Below, one piece after another: positions 1 to 8,282 of a stretch of 64,000 bases of DNA. The position numbers and the translations under genes are program-made. The notes under the pieces are model-generated. The model ran no database searches. It saw nothing but the letters and a program-made list of their open reading frames with translations, and was not told the origin of the DNA. The stretch is from Chitinophagales bacterium (GTDB taxonomy: Bacteria; Bacteroidota; Bacteroidia; Chitinophagales; Chitinophagaceae). Positions within the stretch are counted from its first letter, which is position 1; each line of letters begins with the position of its first letter. The stretch spans positions 1-64,000 of the forward strand of contig JANXQO010000172.1 in assembly GCA_025353485.1 (NCBI GenBank), read 5' to 3'.

Positions 1-87
1 ATAGAAAACAAAAATTATACAGGCACGAAGAAGTTGGATATTAAATACCCTACCTTAAAGGGGAGAAAATTGAGTGTTGAATATTAA
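1..87 (+). CDS. Possible 3' end of an upstream gene (candidate actD)
   Basis: Frame 1 is open from the window edge to a TAA at 85-87, and the other two forward frames stop early. The stop lies 7 nt before the ATG of actE, and in Bacteroidota alternative complex III operons actD (a small DUF3341 membrane protein) normally lies directly upstream of actE. The 28 visible codons carry no motif that I can recognise, so the identity rests on position alone. Confidence 0.3.
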   Translation: MENKNYTGTKKLDIKYPTLKGRKLSVEY

Positions 88-94
88 TATTAGT

Positions 95-715
95 ATGAAA
101 AAGATAAATCTTGTTTTGGTATTGATGTTTTTTGCAGCAACTGTAATGGTTAGTTGCAGGGATAAGCGTGACCCGGGCAGAGTGTATATGCCGGATATGG
201 CTTACAGCAGGGCTTATGAAGCATATGCTCCCAACAACCTTAAGCAGGATGGTATTAATTATATAAACTATCCGGTAGATGGAACCATCAGAAGAGGTGA
301 CCTTTTTGCTTATACTTTGCCTAATGATTCCAACGGATTTAAAATGGCTGCAGAAGTAAAAGATCCCTTGCCGGCTTTAGATTCAAATCAATTGTTAGAG
401 GCGCAAAGATTATTTAATATCAATTGTGCTATTTGTCACGGACCAAACATGGATGCACAAGGACCATTAGCAACATCAGGAAAAGTTGGCGGCATCGCTA
501 ACTTAAAATTAGATCAGTATGTAAAGGAACCTGTAGGGCAAATGTTTCATGTAGTTACTTATGGTAAAAATAATATGGGAAGTTATGCATCGCAGTTAGA
601 CAGAAAGCAAAGATGGATGGTGATACAATATATAAAATCAGAACAGGTAAAATCATCGGCGAACAAAAGCACAACACCTGCGGCAAATGACAGCAGCAGC
701 GCAGTGAAAAAATAA
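95..715 (+). CDS. actE: Alternative complex III monoheme cytochrome c lipoprotein ActE
   Basis: Likely the small c-type cytochrome of alternative complex III, the quinol:cytochrome c (or direct-to-oxidase) oxidoreductase that replaces bc1 in many Bacteroidota. The protein begins with a lipoprotein signal (MKKINLVLVL, lipobox ending VMVSC near residue 20), so it should be anchored in the membrane facing the periplasm. The heme-binding motif is C111-A-I-C114-H115; a downstream Met would be the second axial ligand. A stretch RVYMPDMAYSRAYEAY near the N-terminus is typical of ActE. I chose ATG 95 over an in-frame TTG at 74 because it starts the signal peptide. actF follows after 28 nt, and the cytochrome oxidase genes come next, consistent with a respiratory supercomplex operon. 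Confidence 0.88.
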   Translation: MKKINLVLVLMFFAATVMVSCRDKRDPGRVYMPDMAYSRAYEAYAPNNLKQDGINYINYPVDGTIRRGDLFAYTLPNDSNGFKMAAEVKDPLPALDSNQLLEAQRLFNINCAICHGPNMDAQGPLATSGKVGGIANLKLDQYVKEPVGQMFHVVTYGKNNMGSYASQLDRKQRWMVIQYIKSEQVKSSANKSTTPAANDSSSAVKK

Positions 716-743
716 ATAAGAATTTAATTATAAAAATAATTTG

Positions 744-1994
744 ATGAACAGTCATTTTGTAATACCGGGGGGATTTAAAAAGTGGTCGGTCGGCCTTATG
801 ATTGTAGGCGCACTCACATTGCTCATCGGGATATTTGTTTTAAACCCGGGAGCAGGTTCACATGGCGATAATGTAAACAGCACAAGGTTTTGGGCTGTGC
901 TGTTACAAAACAGTATCTACTGGTTATTGTTGGTAAATACCGCGATGTTTTTTATTTGTATTACAACACTTGCAATGGGTGGATGGCAGGTTGCATTTAG
1001 AAGAGTTACCGAAGCCATTTCTTCTTTGGTGCCAATAATGGGATTAATTACTCTTTTGGTAATAATATGTATTGTATTCGGTCATCGCATTGATATTTAT
1101 CCATGGCTGGATAAAGAGCATGTTGCAGCAGATAAAATATTAGCCGGTAAGTCAGGATTTTTAAATCCAACCTTCTATACAATTGCTTCGGTATTAACGA
1201 TAGGATTATGGGCATTCATTGGAAGAAAGATAAGGCAGATGAGTACTGAAACAGATGAAAAAGGTGCTATGGATTATGAGACAGGAAAAGCATGGGTATG
1301 GAAAAATATTACATGGGGATCGGCATTTATTGTTGTGTTCGGATTAACGGTTGGCTCTACCATGCCCTGGCTTTGGTTAATGAGTATTGATCCGCATTGG
1401 TTCAGCACAATGTACAGTTGGTACACTTTTGCAAGCACATTTGTTTCCGGCATTTCGTTAATAGTGCTGTTTGTGATCTATTTAAAAAATCGCGGTGAGC
1501 TTGAATATGTAACCCAGGAGCATCTTCACGATCTCGGAAAATTCATGTTTGCATTTTCTATTTTCTGGACATACCTGTGGTTCTCTCAATACATGCTGAT
1601 ATGGTATAGTAACCAGCCGGAAGAAACGCTCTATTTTATTCAAAGAGTAGGAAATGCTGAACATGCCGGCCCATACAAAGGAATATTTTTCTTTAATCTG
1701 ATCATAAATTTTGTATGCCCGATATTGATACTGATGAAAAAGGCACCCAAAAAGAATTATACGTTAATGACTTTTATGGCGGTATTAATAATTTTTGGGC
1801 ATTGGGTAGATTTTTACCAGATGGTAATGCCGGGAACAGTAAAAGGGAATCCTCAAATGAGCTGGTATGAATTTGGTATTCCCCTTGGTTTTGTAGGATT
1901 GATAATGTGGGGAGTTGGAAGATATTTGTCAAAATATCCTTTAACAGCAAAGAACAATCCGTTCTTAAAAGAAAGTATTATACACCATACATAA
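744..1994 (+). CDS. actF: Alternative complex III quinol-binding membrane subunit ActF
   Basis: A 417-residue protein with about ten hydrophobic segments and few soluble stretches, matching ActF, the NrfD/PsrC-like paralogue of ActC that forms part of the quinol-oxidising membrane core of alternative complex III. It has the family's usual length. The start is ATG 744; an in-frame TTG three bases earlier is less likely. It lies 28 nt after actE and about 130 nt before coxB. The gap to coxB carries a palindromic-repeat remnant, so coxB may be separately translated or transcribed. The upstream genes of the operon (actA to actD) should lie left of the window. Confidence 0.85.
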   Translation: MNSHFVIPGGFKKWSVGLMIVGALTLLIGIFVLNPGAGSHGDNVNSTRFWAVLLQNSIYWLLLVNTAMFFICITTLAMGGWQVAFRRVTEAISSLVPIMGLITLLVIICIVFGHRIDIYPWLDKEHVAADKILAGKSGFLNPTFYTIASVLTIGLWAFIGRKIRQMSTETDEKGAMDYETGKAWVWKNITWGSAFIVVFGLTVGSTMPWLWLMSIDPHWFSTMYSWYTFASTFVSGISLIVLFVIYLKNRGELEYVTQEHLHDLGKFMFAFSIFWTYLWFSQYMLIWYSNQPEETLYFIQRVGNAEHAGPYKGIFFFNLIINFVCPILILMKKAPKKNYTLMTFMAVLIIFGHWVDFYQMVMPGTVKGNPQMSWYEFGIPLGFVGLIMWGVGRYLSKYPLTAKNNPFLKESIIHHT

Positions 1995-2100
1995 ATGATG
2001 TACGATGTTTGATGGATTTAGAAAGATTGAAGGAACTTTTTAATTTTGTTCTATTAATGCAATGAAAAATTTTAATAAGAAATAATTTTTAATAATAATT

Positions 2101-2127
2101 AAATCTCCTTTAGGGGTTTGGGGTATG
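2101..2127 (+). repeat. Repeat-derived leader overlapping the coxB start
   Basis: The 24 bases before the coxB ATG contain CTCCTTTAGGG followed by TTTGGGGT and the ATG. Nearly the same arrangement (CTCCTTTAGGG, then ATTTGAGGT and ATG) precedes recO on the other strand at 52767-52791. This looks like one end of a dispersed palindromic repeat that now supplies the translation-initiation region of two unrelated genes. Confidence 0.5.
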
Positions 2128-3189
2128 AATGACTTTTTTTTGATAGCGATTGTTGTAATGGTATTTCTTCTCATTTTTCAAATTGCGAAAGCAAGTGAAT
2201 ATGTAAGTGTATTAAAAGGAGAAGAAAAATCACGCAAGCAAACTAACAGGATCAATGGATTTTTTTTGATCGCCTTTTTAATTTTTGGATTGATAGGTGC
2301 CTGGTGGTGTAACCATCTGTATTATGGTAAAACTTTATTTCCCCAAGGCTCTGCCTCACTAGAGGGAGAGAATATTGATACAATGTTGTGGATCAGCATA
2401 GCAGTTTGCGGGGTTGTATTTTTGATCACACAGGTATTATTATTTTGGTTCTCATTTAAATATCAGGAAAGTGATACAAGAAAAGCATTCTATTTTACGC
2501 ATAACAACAAACTTGAATTATTGTGGACCGGCGTACCTGCAATCGTTTTAACCGTGCTCGTAGTTTTTGGCTTAAAATATTGGTTTAAATTTACAGGAGA
2601 TGCTCCTAAAGATTCCCAGGTAATAGAGATTACCGGGCACCAGTTTGATTGGGAGTTTAGATATCCGGGTAAAGATGGAGTATTAGGGAAAAAAAATTAT
2701 AAATTAACTGATGCTGCTAACCGTAATCCATTAGGCGTAGACTGGGCTGATGATGCAAGCCATGACGATATTCATGTAGGTCATATAATGCATGCTGTTG
2801 TTGGTAAGCCAATCAAGTTGGTAATAAATTCGCAGGATGTAATTCATGATGTTGGCCTTCCACATTTTCGGATGAAAATGGATGCTGTTCCCGGCATACC
2901 AACCACTTTATGGTTTACACCAAAATGGACAACAGAAGAAATGAAAGTGAGAACAGGAAATACGAACTTTGTTTATGAAATATCTTGCGATCAAATTTGC
3001 GGCAAAGGCCATTTTAGTATGAAGGGGATAATTATTATAGAATCACAACAGGAATTTGATAAATGGATAGCAGGAGAAAAGCCGGAATATTATAAGGCAT
3101 TTCCTGACAGAGATCCGAATCGGGGACCAGTACCTAAAACTGATTCTACTTCAACTGCTGTAAAACCGGTTGCGATGGCAACGAAATAA
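2125..3189 (+). CDS. coxB: Cytochrome c oxidase subunit II (CuA)
   Basis: Subunit II of the aa3/caa3-type terminal oxidase; it receives electrons from cytochrome c at the binuclear CuA site. The CuA ligands are visible: H241 (VIHDVGLP), then C288, C292, H296 and M299 in CDQICGKGHFSM. The N-terminus holds three hydrophobic segments, the first (residues 3-25) being the extra helix often seen in Bacteroidota CoxB, and the cupredoxin domain follows from about residue 165. There is no C-terminal cytochrome c domain, so the separate ActE cytochrome may be the donor. coxA follows after a 60-nt gap containing a perfect inverted repeat. Confidence 0.95.
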   Translation: MNDFFLIAIVVMVFLLIFQIAKASEYVSVLKGEEKSRKQTNRINGFFLIAFLIFGLIGAWWCNHLYYGKTLFPQGSASLEGENIDTMLWISIAVCGVVFLITQVLLFWFSFKYQESDTRKAFYFTHNNKLELLWTGVPAIVLTVLVVFGLKYWFKFTGDAPKDSQVIEITGHQFDWEFRYPGKDGVLGKKNYKLTDAANRNPLGVDWADDASHDDIHVGHIMHAVVGKPIKLVINSQDVIHDVGLPHFRMKMDAVPGIPTTLWFTPKWTTEEMKVRTGNTNFVYEISCDQICGKGHFSMKGIIIIESQQEFDKWIAGEKPEYYKAFPDRDPNRGPVPKTDSTSTAVKPVAMATK

Positions 3190-3197
3190 ACAATTAC

Positions 3198-3232
3198 AAA
3201 TTTTTGGAAAGTTTAGAACTTTCCAAAAATTT
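3198..3232. repeat. Perfect 16-bp inverted repeat between coxB and coxA
   Basis: Arms 3198-3213 (AAATTTTTGGAAAGTT) and 3217-3232 are exact reverse complements around a TAG spacer. It lies 18 nt before the coxA ATG. It could be an mRNA-processing or stabilising hairpin, or an attenuating one that sets coxB:coxA ratios. The arms end in A/T runs, so it resembles a bidirectional intrinsic terminator, though the stem is AT-rich. Confidence 0.75.
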
Positions 3233-3249
3233 AATTTAAAAATATTACA

Positions 3250-5055
3250 ATGAGCAACGAAGCAATATTGCACGACCACCAAACAGGAACACATGATCTG
3301 GGGCATGCTCATGAGCATCACCACCATGAAACCTTTATTACCAAATATGTTTTTAGCCAGGATCATAAAATGATCGCTAAACAATTTTTAATAACGGGGA
3401 TGGTATGGGCAATTATTGGCGGATTATTTTCTGTTATATTTCGGTTGCAGTTGGGCTATCCTGAATCAACATTTCCATGGCTGGAAGATTTTTTAGGCCA
3501 TTGGGCAAAAGGCGGCAAACTTGACCCTGAATTTTATTATTCATTGGTAACTATGCACGGAACCGTACTTGTGTTCTTTGTATTAACAGCAGGATTAAGC
3601 GGAACATTCTCAAACTTTTTAATTCCATTACAGGTAGGTGCAAGAGATATGGCATCGCCATTTTTAAATATGTTGAGCTATTGGTTCTTCTTCACAGCAT
3701 CTGTAGTAATGATGGCCTCATTGTTTGTTCAAACTGGTCCTGCAAGTGGCGGGTGGACAATTTATCCTCCGTTAAGTGCATTGGGCGAGGCTTCTGAAGG
3801 ATCAAAGATCGGCATGGATCTATGGCTTATAAGTATGTCATTATTTATAATTAATGCATTACTTGGTGGCCTTAATTATATTACTACTGTACTTAATATG
3901 CGTACAAAAGGAATGAGCATGACAAGGATGCCATTAACCATGTGGGCTTTTTTCTTTACAGCAATTTTAGGCGTTTTATCGTTTCCCGTTTTATTATCCG
4001 GAAGTATTCTATTGTTATTTGACAGAAATCTGGGAACCAGTTTTTACCTGAGTGACATTGTTATTAATGGTAAAATTTTACCTAATGAAGGAGGAAGCCC
4101 TATTTTATTCCAGCACCTGTTCTGGTTTCTCGGTCATCCTGAAGTGTATATTATTATTTTGCCGGCGATGGGAATTGCCTCGGAAGTGATGTCCATCAAT
4201 TCGCGAAAACCGATCTTTGGATACATGGCAATGGTGGGATCATTATTTGCCATTACAGCATTGGCATTTGTTGTTTGGGCACATCACATGTTTGTAACGG
4301 GATTAAATCCATTCCTGGGATCCTTCTTTGTTTTACTTACATTATTAATTGCTGTGCCATCGGCGATAAAAGTATTTAACTGGCTAACAACATTGTGGCG
4401 GGGCAATATCAGGTTCTCGCCGGGGATGCTTTTTGCTATTGGCTTTGTAAGCTTATTTATTTCCGGTGGATTAACAGGAGTTTTTCTTGGTAACTCTGCA
4501 TTGGATATTCATCTTCATGATACCTATTTTATTATTGCACACTTTCATATTGTGATGGGTGTTGCAGGTATGTTCGGCATGTTTGCAGGTTTATATCACT
4601 GGTTTCCTAAAATGTATGGCAGGTATTTGAACAATACATTGGCATACATTCATTTTTGGGTTACCATGGTAGGTTCTTATCTTATTTTTTGGCCAATGCA
4701 TTACGAAGGCCTGGCAGGTATGCCCCGCCGTTATTATGATTTTACCAATTGGGAATCTTTTAAAATGTTTGCCGGCCTTAACCAGTTCATCAGTTTTGTT
4801 TCTATAATAGTTTTTGCGGCGCAGCTTTTATTTGTGTTCAATTTCTTTTATTCAATTTTTAAAGGAAGAAAAGTAACTACATTAAATCCATGGGGAGCAG
4901 CTTCGCTGGAATGGTCAACACCAATTCGTCCGGGTCATGGTAACTGGCCGGGAGAAATACCTGAAGTTCATCGCTGGGCATACGATTACGGAAAAGATGG
5001 AAGAGATTTTATTCCGCAAACAGAGCCGGTTGGTGAAGATGAAAGTAAACATTGA
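3250..5055 (+). CDS. coxA: Cytochrome c oxidase subunit I
   Basis: The catalytic subunit of the heme-copper oxidase, reducing O2 to water and pumping protons. About 12 to 14 membrane helices are present. The CuB histidine and the cross-linked tyrosine are in H296-P-E-V-Y, the next CuB ligands are H345-H346 (HHMF), and the heme a3 and heme a ligands are H431 and H433 in HFHIV. The E of the A1-type D channel is not obvious (the GHPEVY segment continues IIILPAMGI), so assigning the A1 or A2 subtype needs an alignment. The first 30 residues are rich in His (HEHHHHE), possibly for metal binding. The stop codon abuts a nested palindromic repeat. Confidence 0.97.
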   Translation: MSNEAILHDHQTGTHDLGHAHEHHHHETFITKYVFSQDHKMIAKQFLITGMVWAIIGGLFSVIFRLQLGYPESTFPWLEDFLGHWAKGGKLDPEFYYSLVTMHGTVLVFFVLTAGLSGTFSNFLIPLQVGARDMASPFLNMLSYWFFFTASVVMMASLFVQTGPASGGWTIYPPLSALGEASEGSKIGMDLWLISMSLFIINALLGGLNYITTVLNMRTKGMSMTRMPLTMWAFFFTAILGVLSFPVLLSGSILLLFDRNLGTSFYLSDIVINGKILPNEGGSPILFQHLFWFLGHPEVYIIILPAMGIASEVMSINSRKPIFGYMAMVGSLFAITALAFVVWAHHMFVTGLNPFLGSFFVLLTLLIAVPSAIKVFNWLTTLWRGNIRFSPGMLFAIGFVSLFISGGLTGVFLGNSALDIHLHDTYFIIAHFHIVMGVAGMFGMFAGLYHWFPKMYGRYLNNTLAYIHFWVTMVGSYLIFWPMHYEGLAGMPRRYYDFTNWESFKMFAGLNQFISFVSIIVFAAQLLFVFNFFYSIFKGRKVTTLNPWGAASLEWSTPIRPGHGNWPGEIPEVHRWAYDYGKDGRDFIPQTEPVGEDESKH

Positions 5056-5238
5056 TTTCTGAACCCTGCCCGTCAGGTCAGGCGGGCATGATTTGGGTGG
5101 ATTAAAAGATTAATAAGAAATAAAATTATAAATACTTTGTACGCTACATTTCCGGTAAGAAAAAAATAATCTTCAATCACTTTAATCATGAAAATCTCCC
5201 CAAACCTGCCTACCAGCAGGCAGATCATGGTTCAGAAA
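5056..5238. repeat. Composite inverted repeat with two nested palindromes
   Basis: The left arm begins TTTCTGAACC (5056-5065) and the right arm ends GGTTCAGAAA (5229-5238); both continue inward with ATGAT, TTGGG and a GATTAA-rich stretch. Each arm is interrupted by a different small GC-rich palindrome: TGCCCG/CGGGCA (5067-5072 and 5083-5088) sits between GAACC and ATGATTT on the left, and CTGCCT/AGGCAG (5206-5211 and 5218-5223) sits between ATGAT and TTGGG on the right. A related element lies at 51841-52042. This fills the coxA to ctaB gap. Confidence 0.8.
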
Positions 5239-5260
5239 TAATACGATTATTTTGATAGTA

Positions 5261-6172
5261 ATGAATAAAGAGGCACATGGGTTCACCGGATCTGCATCGT
5301 TTGCTGTAGCAAGCAAAGTGAAAGATTATTTTCAACTGATCAAGTTCACTTTGAGCTTTATGGTTGTATTTAGTTGTGTTGTTTGTTACCTGCTTGCGCC
5401 AAATATTAAGTTTGACCTGTCTTCAGTTCTTTTATTATTTACCGCAGGAATGTTGATAACAGGTTCTGCAAATGCAATTAACCAGGCAGTTGAGAAAGAT
5501 ACAGATGCATTGATGAAGAGAACGGCAACACGCCCTGTTGCATCAGGAAGAATGACAGCGAATGAAGCATTTACATTTGCCATCATCACAGGGATTATCG
5601 GTGTAATGATAATGTGGTATTGGTTCAATTTTGCCAGTGCCATGATCGGATTGTTCAGTTTGTTTTTGTATGCATTTATTTATACACCATTAAAAAAAAT
5701 AAATTCTGTTGCTGTTTTAGTGGGAGCATTTCCCGGGGCATTACCCTGTTTAATTGGATGGGTTGCCGGCACCAATGAATTTAATGCAGGTGGATGGATA
5801 TTATTTGGCATACAATTTCTTTGGCAGTTTCCGCATTTCTGGGCAATTGCATGGGTGGCACATAAAGATTATTCAAAAGCAGGATTTAAATTATTGCCGA
5901 GTAATAAAGGACCAACAAAATTTACTGCAGCGCAAACAGTTATATATTCAATGTTGATGATACCGGTTGGTATGCTGCCTTATTATTTTAAAATAAGCAG
6001 TATCACATCAATGTGGATATTGTTGGTGTGTAATTTATGGATGGTATTTGTAAGTGTAATGTTATTTGTAAAGATGGATGTTGCTGCCGCAAGAAAAGTA
6101 ATGTTCAGTTCATATTTTTATTTGATGATAGTATTGCTGGCATTGTTGTTTGATAAGGTGCATCAAATATAA
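5261..6172 (+). CDS. ctaB: Protoheme IX farnesyltransferase (heme O synthase)
   Basis: A UbiA-family prenyltransferase that adds a farnesyl group to heme b to make heme O, the precursor of the heme A needed by CoxA. The aspartate-rich motif is visible as NAINQAVEKDTDALMKRT, followed by R-P-V-A-S-G, the usual CtaB signature, and a second aspartate-bearing loop (HKDYSKAGFKLLP) follows. About nine hydrophobic segments span the protein. I prefer ATG 5261; an in-frame TTG lies nine bases upstream. Its position right after coxA fits a role in cofactor supply for the same oxidase. No heme A synthase (ctaA) is seen in the window. Confidence 0.94.
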   Translation: MNKEAHGFTGSASFAVASKVKDYFQLIKFTLSFMVVFSCVVCYLLAPNIKFDLSSVLLLFTAGMLITGSANAINQAVEKDTDALMKRTATRPVASGRMTANEAFTFAIITGIIGVMIMWYWFNFASAMIGLFSLFLYAFIYTPLKKINSVAVLVGAFPGALPCLIGWVAGTNEFNAGGWILFGIQFLWQFPHFWAIAWVAHKDYSKAGFKLLPSNKGPTKFTAAQTVIYSMLMIPVGMLPYYFKISSITSMWILLVCNLWMVFVSVMLFVKMDVAAARKVMFSSYFYLMIVLLALLFDKVHQI

Positions 6173-6202
6173 TTTAAGATCGAAAAAATGCAATTGCAAA
6201 AG

Positions 6203-6275
6203 GTATCGCAAAGAATCGCAAAGTGCGCAAAGTTCTTTGTGTACTTTGCGAACACCTTAGCGTTCTTTGCGATAC
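6203..6275. repeat. Nested inverted repeat between ctaB and coxC
   Basis: The outer arms are GTATCGCAAAGAATCGC (6203-6219) and GCGTTCTTTGCGATAC (6260-6275), complementary with one unpaired base. Inside is a second stem CGCAAAGT (6226-6233) with ACTTTGCG (6243-6250). The CTTTGCG/CGCAAAG units are tandem variants of a single word. This belongs to a repeat family different from the GAACCATGAT type. It fills most of the 188-nt gap; no U-tract follows, so it is not a clear terminator. Confidence 0.8.
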
Positions 6276-6360
6276 TTAAAGCTGAATAAGATATACTGTA
6301 CAAGAGTGCGACGCCAATGAAGATGATTAAAGATTTAAAGACGACTACATAAAATTTATT

Positions 6361-6927
6361 ATGGAATTAGTGATGACAGAGCAACGAAAAAAAATACATC
6401 CTCACAAGTTTACCTTATGGATTGCCATCGGCAGCATTACAATGATGTTTGCCGGGCTAACAAGTGCTTATATAATAAAGCGCAACCAACCTAACTGGTT
6501 TGAGTTTGACCTGCCTGTAATGTTTTGGTATTCCACAGCAGTTATTGTAGCAAGCAGTGTTACTATCTGGCTTTCCGTTCGTGCTTTTCGTGAAAAAGAA
6601 ATGGCTAAATACAGGCAGATGTTGATGGCAACATTTTTCCTGGGAATTTTATTTATCGGCTTACAGGTAACAGGGTTTGTGCAATTATGGCGGCAGGGAA
6701 TTACATTAACTAAAAATGTATCAGTCTCTTTTTTATACCCGATAATCGGATTGCATGCAGTTCACGTTATAGGGGGAGTAATAGCATTGCTGGTAATGTT
6801 TTTAAAGGCATTCAGCCGGAAGCAAAAAACATATTCAGCAATACCTGTGGAAATGATAAGCACGTATTGGCACTTTGTAGATCTGCTTTGGATTTATTTA
6901 TTATTTTTTTTATTGATGATACGATAA
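6361..6927 (+). CDS. Cytochrome c oxidase subunit III family protein (short form)
   Basis: A 188-residue membrane protein with five hydrophobic segments and the subunit III pattern: LTSAYIIKR near the N-terminus, a central GLHAVHVIGG histidine motif, and the C-terminal STYWHFVDLLWIYL, matching the WHFVDxVW signature of COX3. It is shorter than classical seven-helix COX3 and is followed by a second subunit III gene, as is usual in Bacteroidota caa3 operons. The start could be ATG 6361 or ATG 6373. It probably packs beside CoxA and stabilises the complex. Confidence 0.9.
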   Translation: MELVMTEQRKKIHPHKFTLWIAIGSITMMFAGLTSAYIIKRNQPNWFEFDLPVMFWYSTAVIVASSVTIWLSVRAFREKEMAKYRQMLMATFFLGILFIGLQVTGFVQLWRQGITLTKNVSVSFLYPIIGLHAVHVIGGVIALLVMFLKAFSRKQKTYSAIPVEMISTYWHFVDLLWIYLLFFLLMIR

Positions 6928-6943
6928 ACAACATTTAAACTTT

Positions 6944-6951
6944 TATTTTTG
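6944..6951 (+). promoter_or_regulatory. Candidate -7 element before second subunit III gene
   Basis: TATTTTTG fits the Bacteroidota primary sigma factor -7 consensus TAnnTTTG exactly and lies 23 nt before the ATG at 6975. No TTG at the ideal -33 spacing is evident, so an internal promoter is only a possibility. Confidence 0.3.
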
Positions 6952-6974
6952 CAATAACTTTTTAAAGTTACATA

Positions 6975-7712
6975 ATGACGACAGCAACAGCACAACCAAC
7001 AACTAAATTATGGAGCGGCGGTAAAAGCCCGTTTAATATTAGCTATGGCAAAGTAATGATGTGGTATTTTTTAATGAGCGATGCTTTTACTTTTGGTGCT
7101 TTTTTAATATCGTATGGCACCATTAGGTTTAGTCAAAATGTTTGGGCAGATGCTAACCATGTTTTTAATGCATTTCCTTTTACAGGTCACGCAAATTTGC
7201 CGCTGGCATTTGTAAGTCTTATGACTTTTATTTTGATCCTCAGTTCTGTTACAATGGTATTGGCAGTGCATGATGGACACAATATGAATAGAAAGGGAGT
7301 AGAAAAGTGGCTGATCTTTACTATCCTTGGCGGACTTGCATTTTTGGGTTGCCAGGCATGGGAGTGGACGCATTTAATTACCGGTGATCACCAGGTGTTG
7401 GTTAATGGAGTGGTACAACATTGGGGCACCACAGTTACCCATAACCCATGGGGACCTGAAACATTATTTAAAGGTAAAGAAGTGGCAACACCCGGCCCCA
7501 TTGCATTTGGAGGATACTTTTTTGGCATCACGGGCTTTCATGGGTTCCACGTTTTTTCCGGAGTAATAATAAATTCTGTAATGCTTATCAAAACAAGGCT
7601 TAAGCATTTTGAATTAAGAGGTCATTATGAAATGATTGAAAAGGCAGGATTATACTGGCACTTTGTTGATCTTGTTTGGGTGTTTGTATTTTTATGTTTT
7701 TATCTTGTTTAA
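6975..7712 (+). CDS. coxC: Cytochrome c oxidase subunit III
   Basis: A 245-residue subunit III. It shows the family signatures in order: MWYFLMSDAFTFGAFL near residue 25, a GCQAWEW segment, GFHGFHVFSG with paired histidines, and the C-terminal YWHFVDLVWVFVFL. A hydrophilic insert around residues 130-165 lies between helices. It follows the short subunit III gene by 47 nt and precedes the subunit IV gene. The two subunit III-like proteins are both expected in Bacteroidota oxidase operons of this layout. Confidence 0.95.
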   Translation: MTTATAQPTTKLWSGGKSPFNISYGKVMMWYFLMSDAFTFGAFLISYGTIRFSQNVWADANHVFNAFPFTGHANLPLAFVSLMTFILILSSVTMVLAVHDGHNMNRKGVEKWLIFTILGGLAFLGCQAWEWTHLITGDHQVLVNGVVQHWGTTVTHNPWGPETLFKGKEVATPGPIAFGGYFFGITGFHGFHVFSGVIINSVMLIKTRLKHFELRGHYEMIEKAGLYWHFVDLVWVFVFLCFYLV

Positions 7713-7775
7713 TCTAAACCTCTAACCTCTAAACCTTAAAACTCCTAAACAAATTATCTAATAAACTTTTTAAAT

Positions 7776-8213
7776 ATGTCACAAGTTGCAACAGCAGAGG
7801 TTTTTCATCACGATGATAATGCACAGGTAAAAAGAATTTGGAAAACATTCTGGATATTATTGGTGCTTACTATTCTTGAATTGGGCATCGGTCTTACCAT
7901 CTATACAATTCATAAAGGAGAAAATCCAAGTCATACTTTAGTGCTGATGTTTAAAGGCCTTGTTTGTATTCTTACCATGGCAAAAGCATTTTATATTGTT
8001 TCTGTATTTATGCATTTAGGTGATGAGATAAGGAATATGATAATGACGATAATTGTTCCCTTGCTTTTATTTGTTTGGTTTATTATTGCTTTTTTATGGG
8101 ATGGTAATGCATGGAAAAATCTAAGAAACACTGATGCAGGCAGCAGGATTTACATAGAGAAAACTCATGAGAAGACTTCGGTTCCTGCAAAGCAAAATGG
8201 TCAAAAGGATTAA
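7776..8213 (+). CDS. Cytochrome c oxidase subunit IV-like protein
   Basis: A 145-residue protein with three hydrophobic segments and a soluble N-terminal stretch, matching the prokaryotic COX4-type (subunit IV/CtaF-like) family found after coxC in caa3 operons. The central YIVSVFMHLGDE is a typical feature of the family. It is an accessory, structural subunit. It follows coxC by 63 nt (filled with a CTAAACCTCTAA-like simple repeat) and is followed by a rho-independent terminator, so it probably ends the main oxidase transcript. Confidence 0.87.
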   Translation: MSQVATAEVFHHDDNAQVKRIWKTFWILLVLTILELGIGLTIYTIHKGENPSHTLVLMFKGLVCILTMAKAFYIVSVFMHLGDEIRNMIMTIIVPLLLFVWFIIAFLWDGNAWKNLRNTDAGSRIYIEKTHEKTSVPAKQNGQKD

Positions 8214-8241
8214 TAATATTGAGTGCATCTTTACAATACAT

Positions 8242-8272
8242 TAGCCATCGCATTTGTGATGGCTATTTAATT
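8242..8272 (+). terminator. Intrinsic terminator after the oxidase subunit genes
   Basis: TAGCCATC (8242-8249) pairs with GATGGCTA (8258-8265) around an 8-nt loop and is followed by TTTAATTT. It separates the cox structural genes from the SCO gene 10 nt downstream, so it is probably leaky or attenuating. Confidence 0.65.
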
Positions 8273-8282
8273 TAGAAAATAC

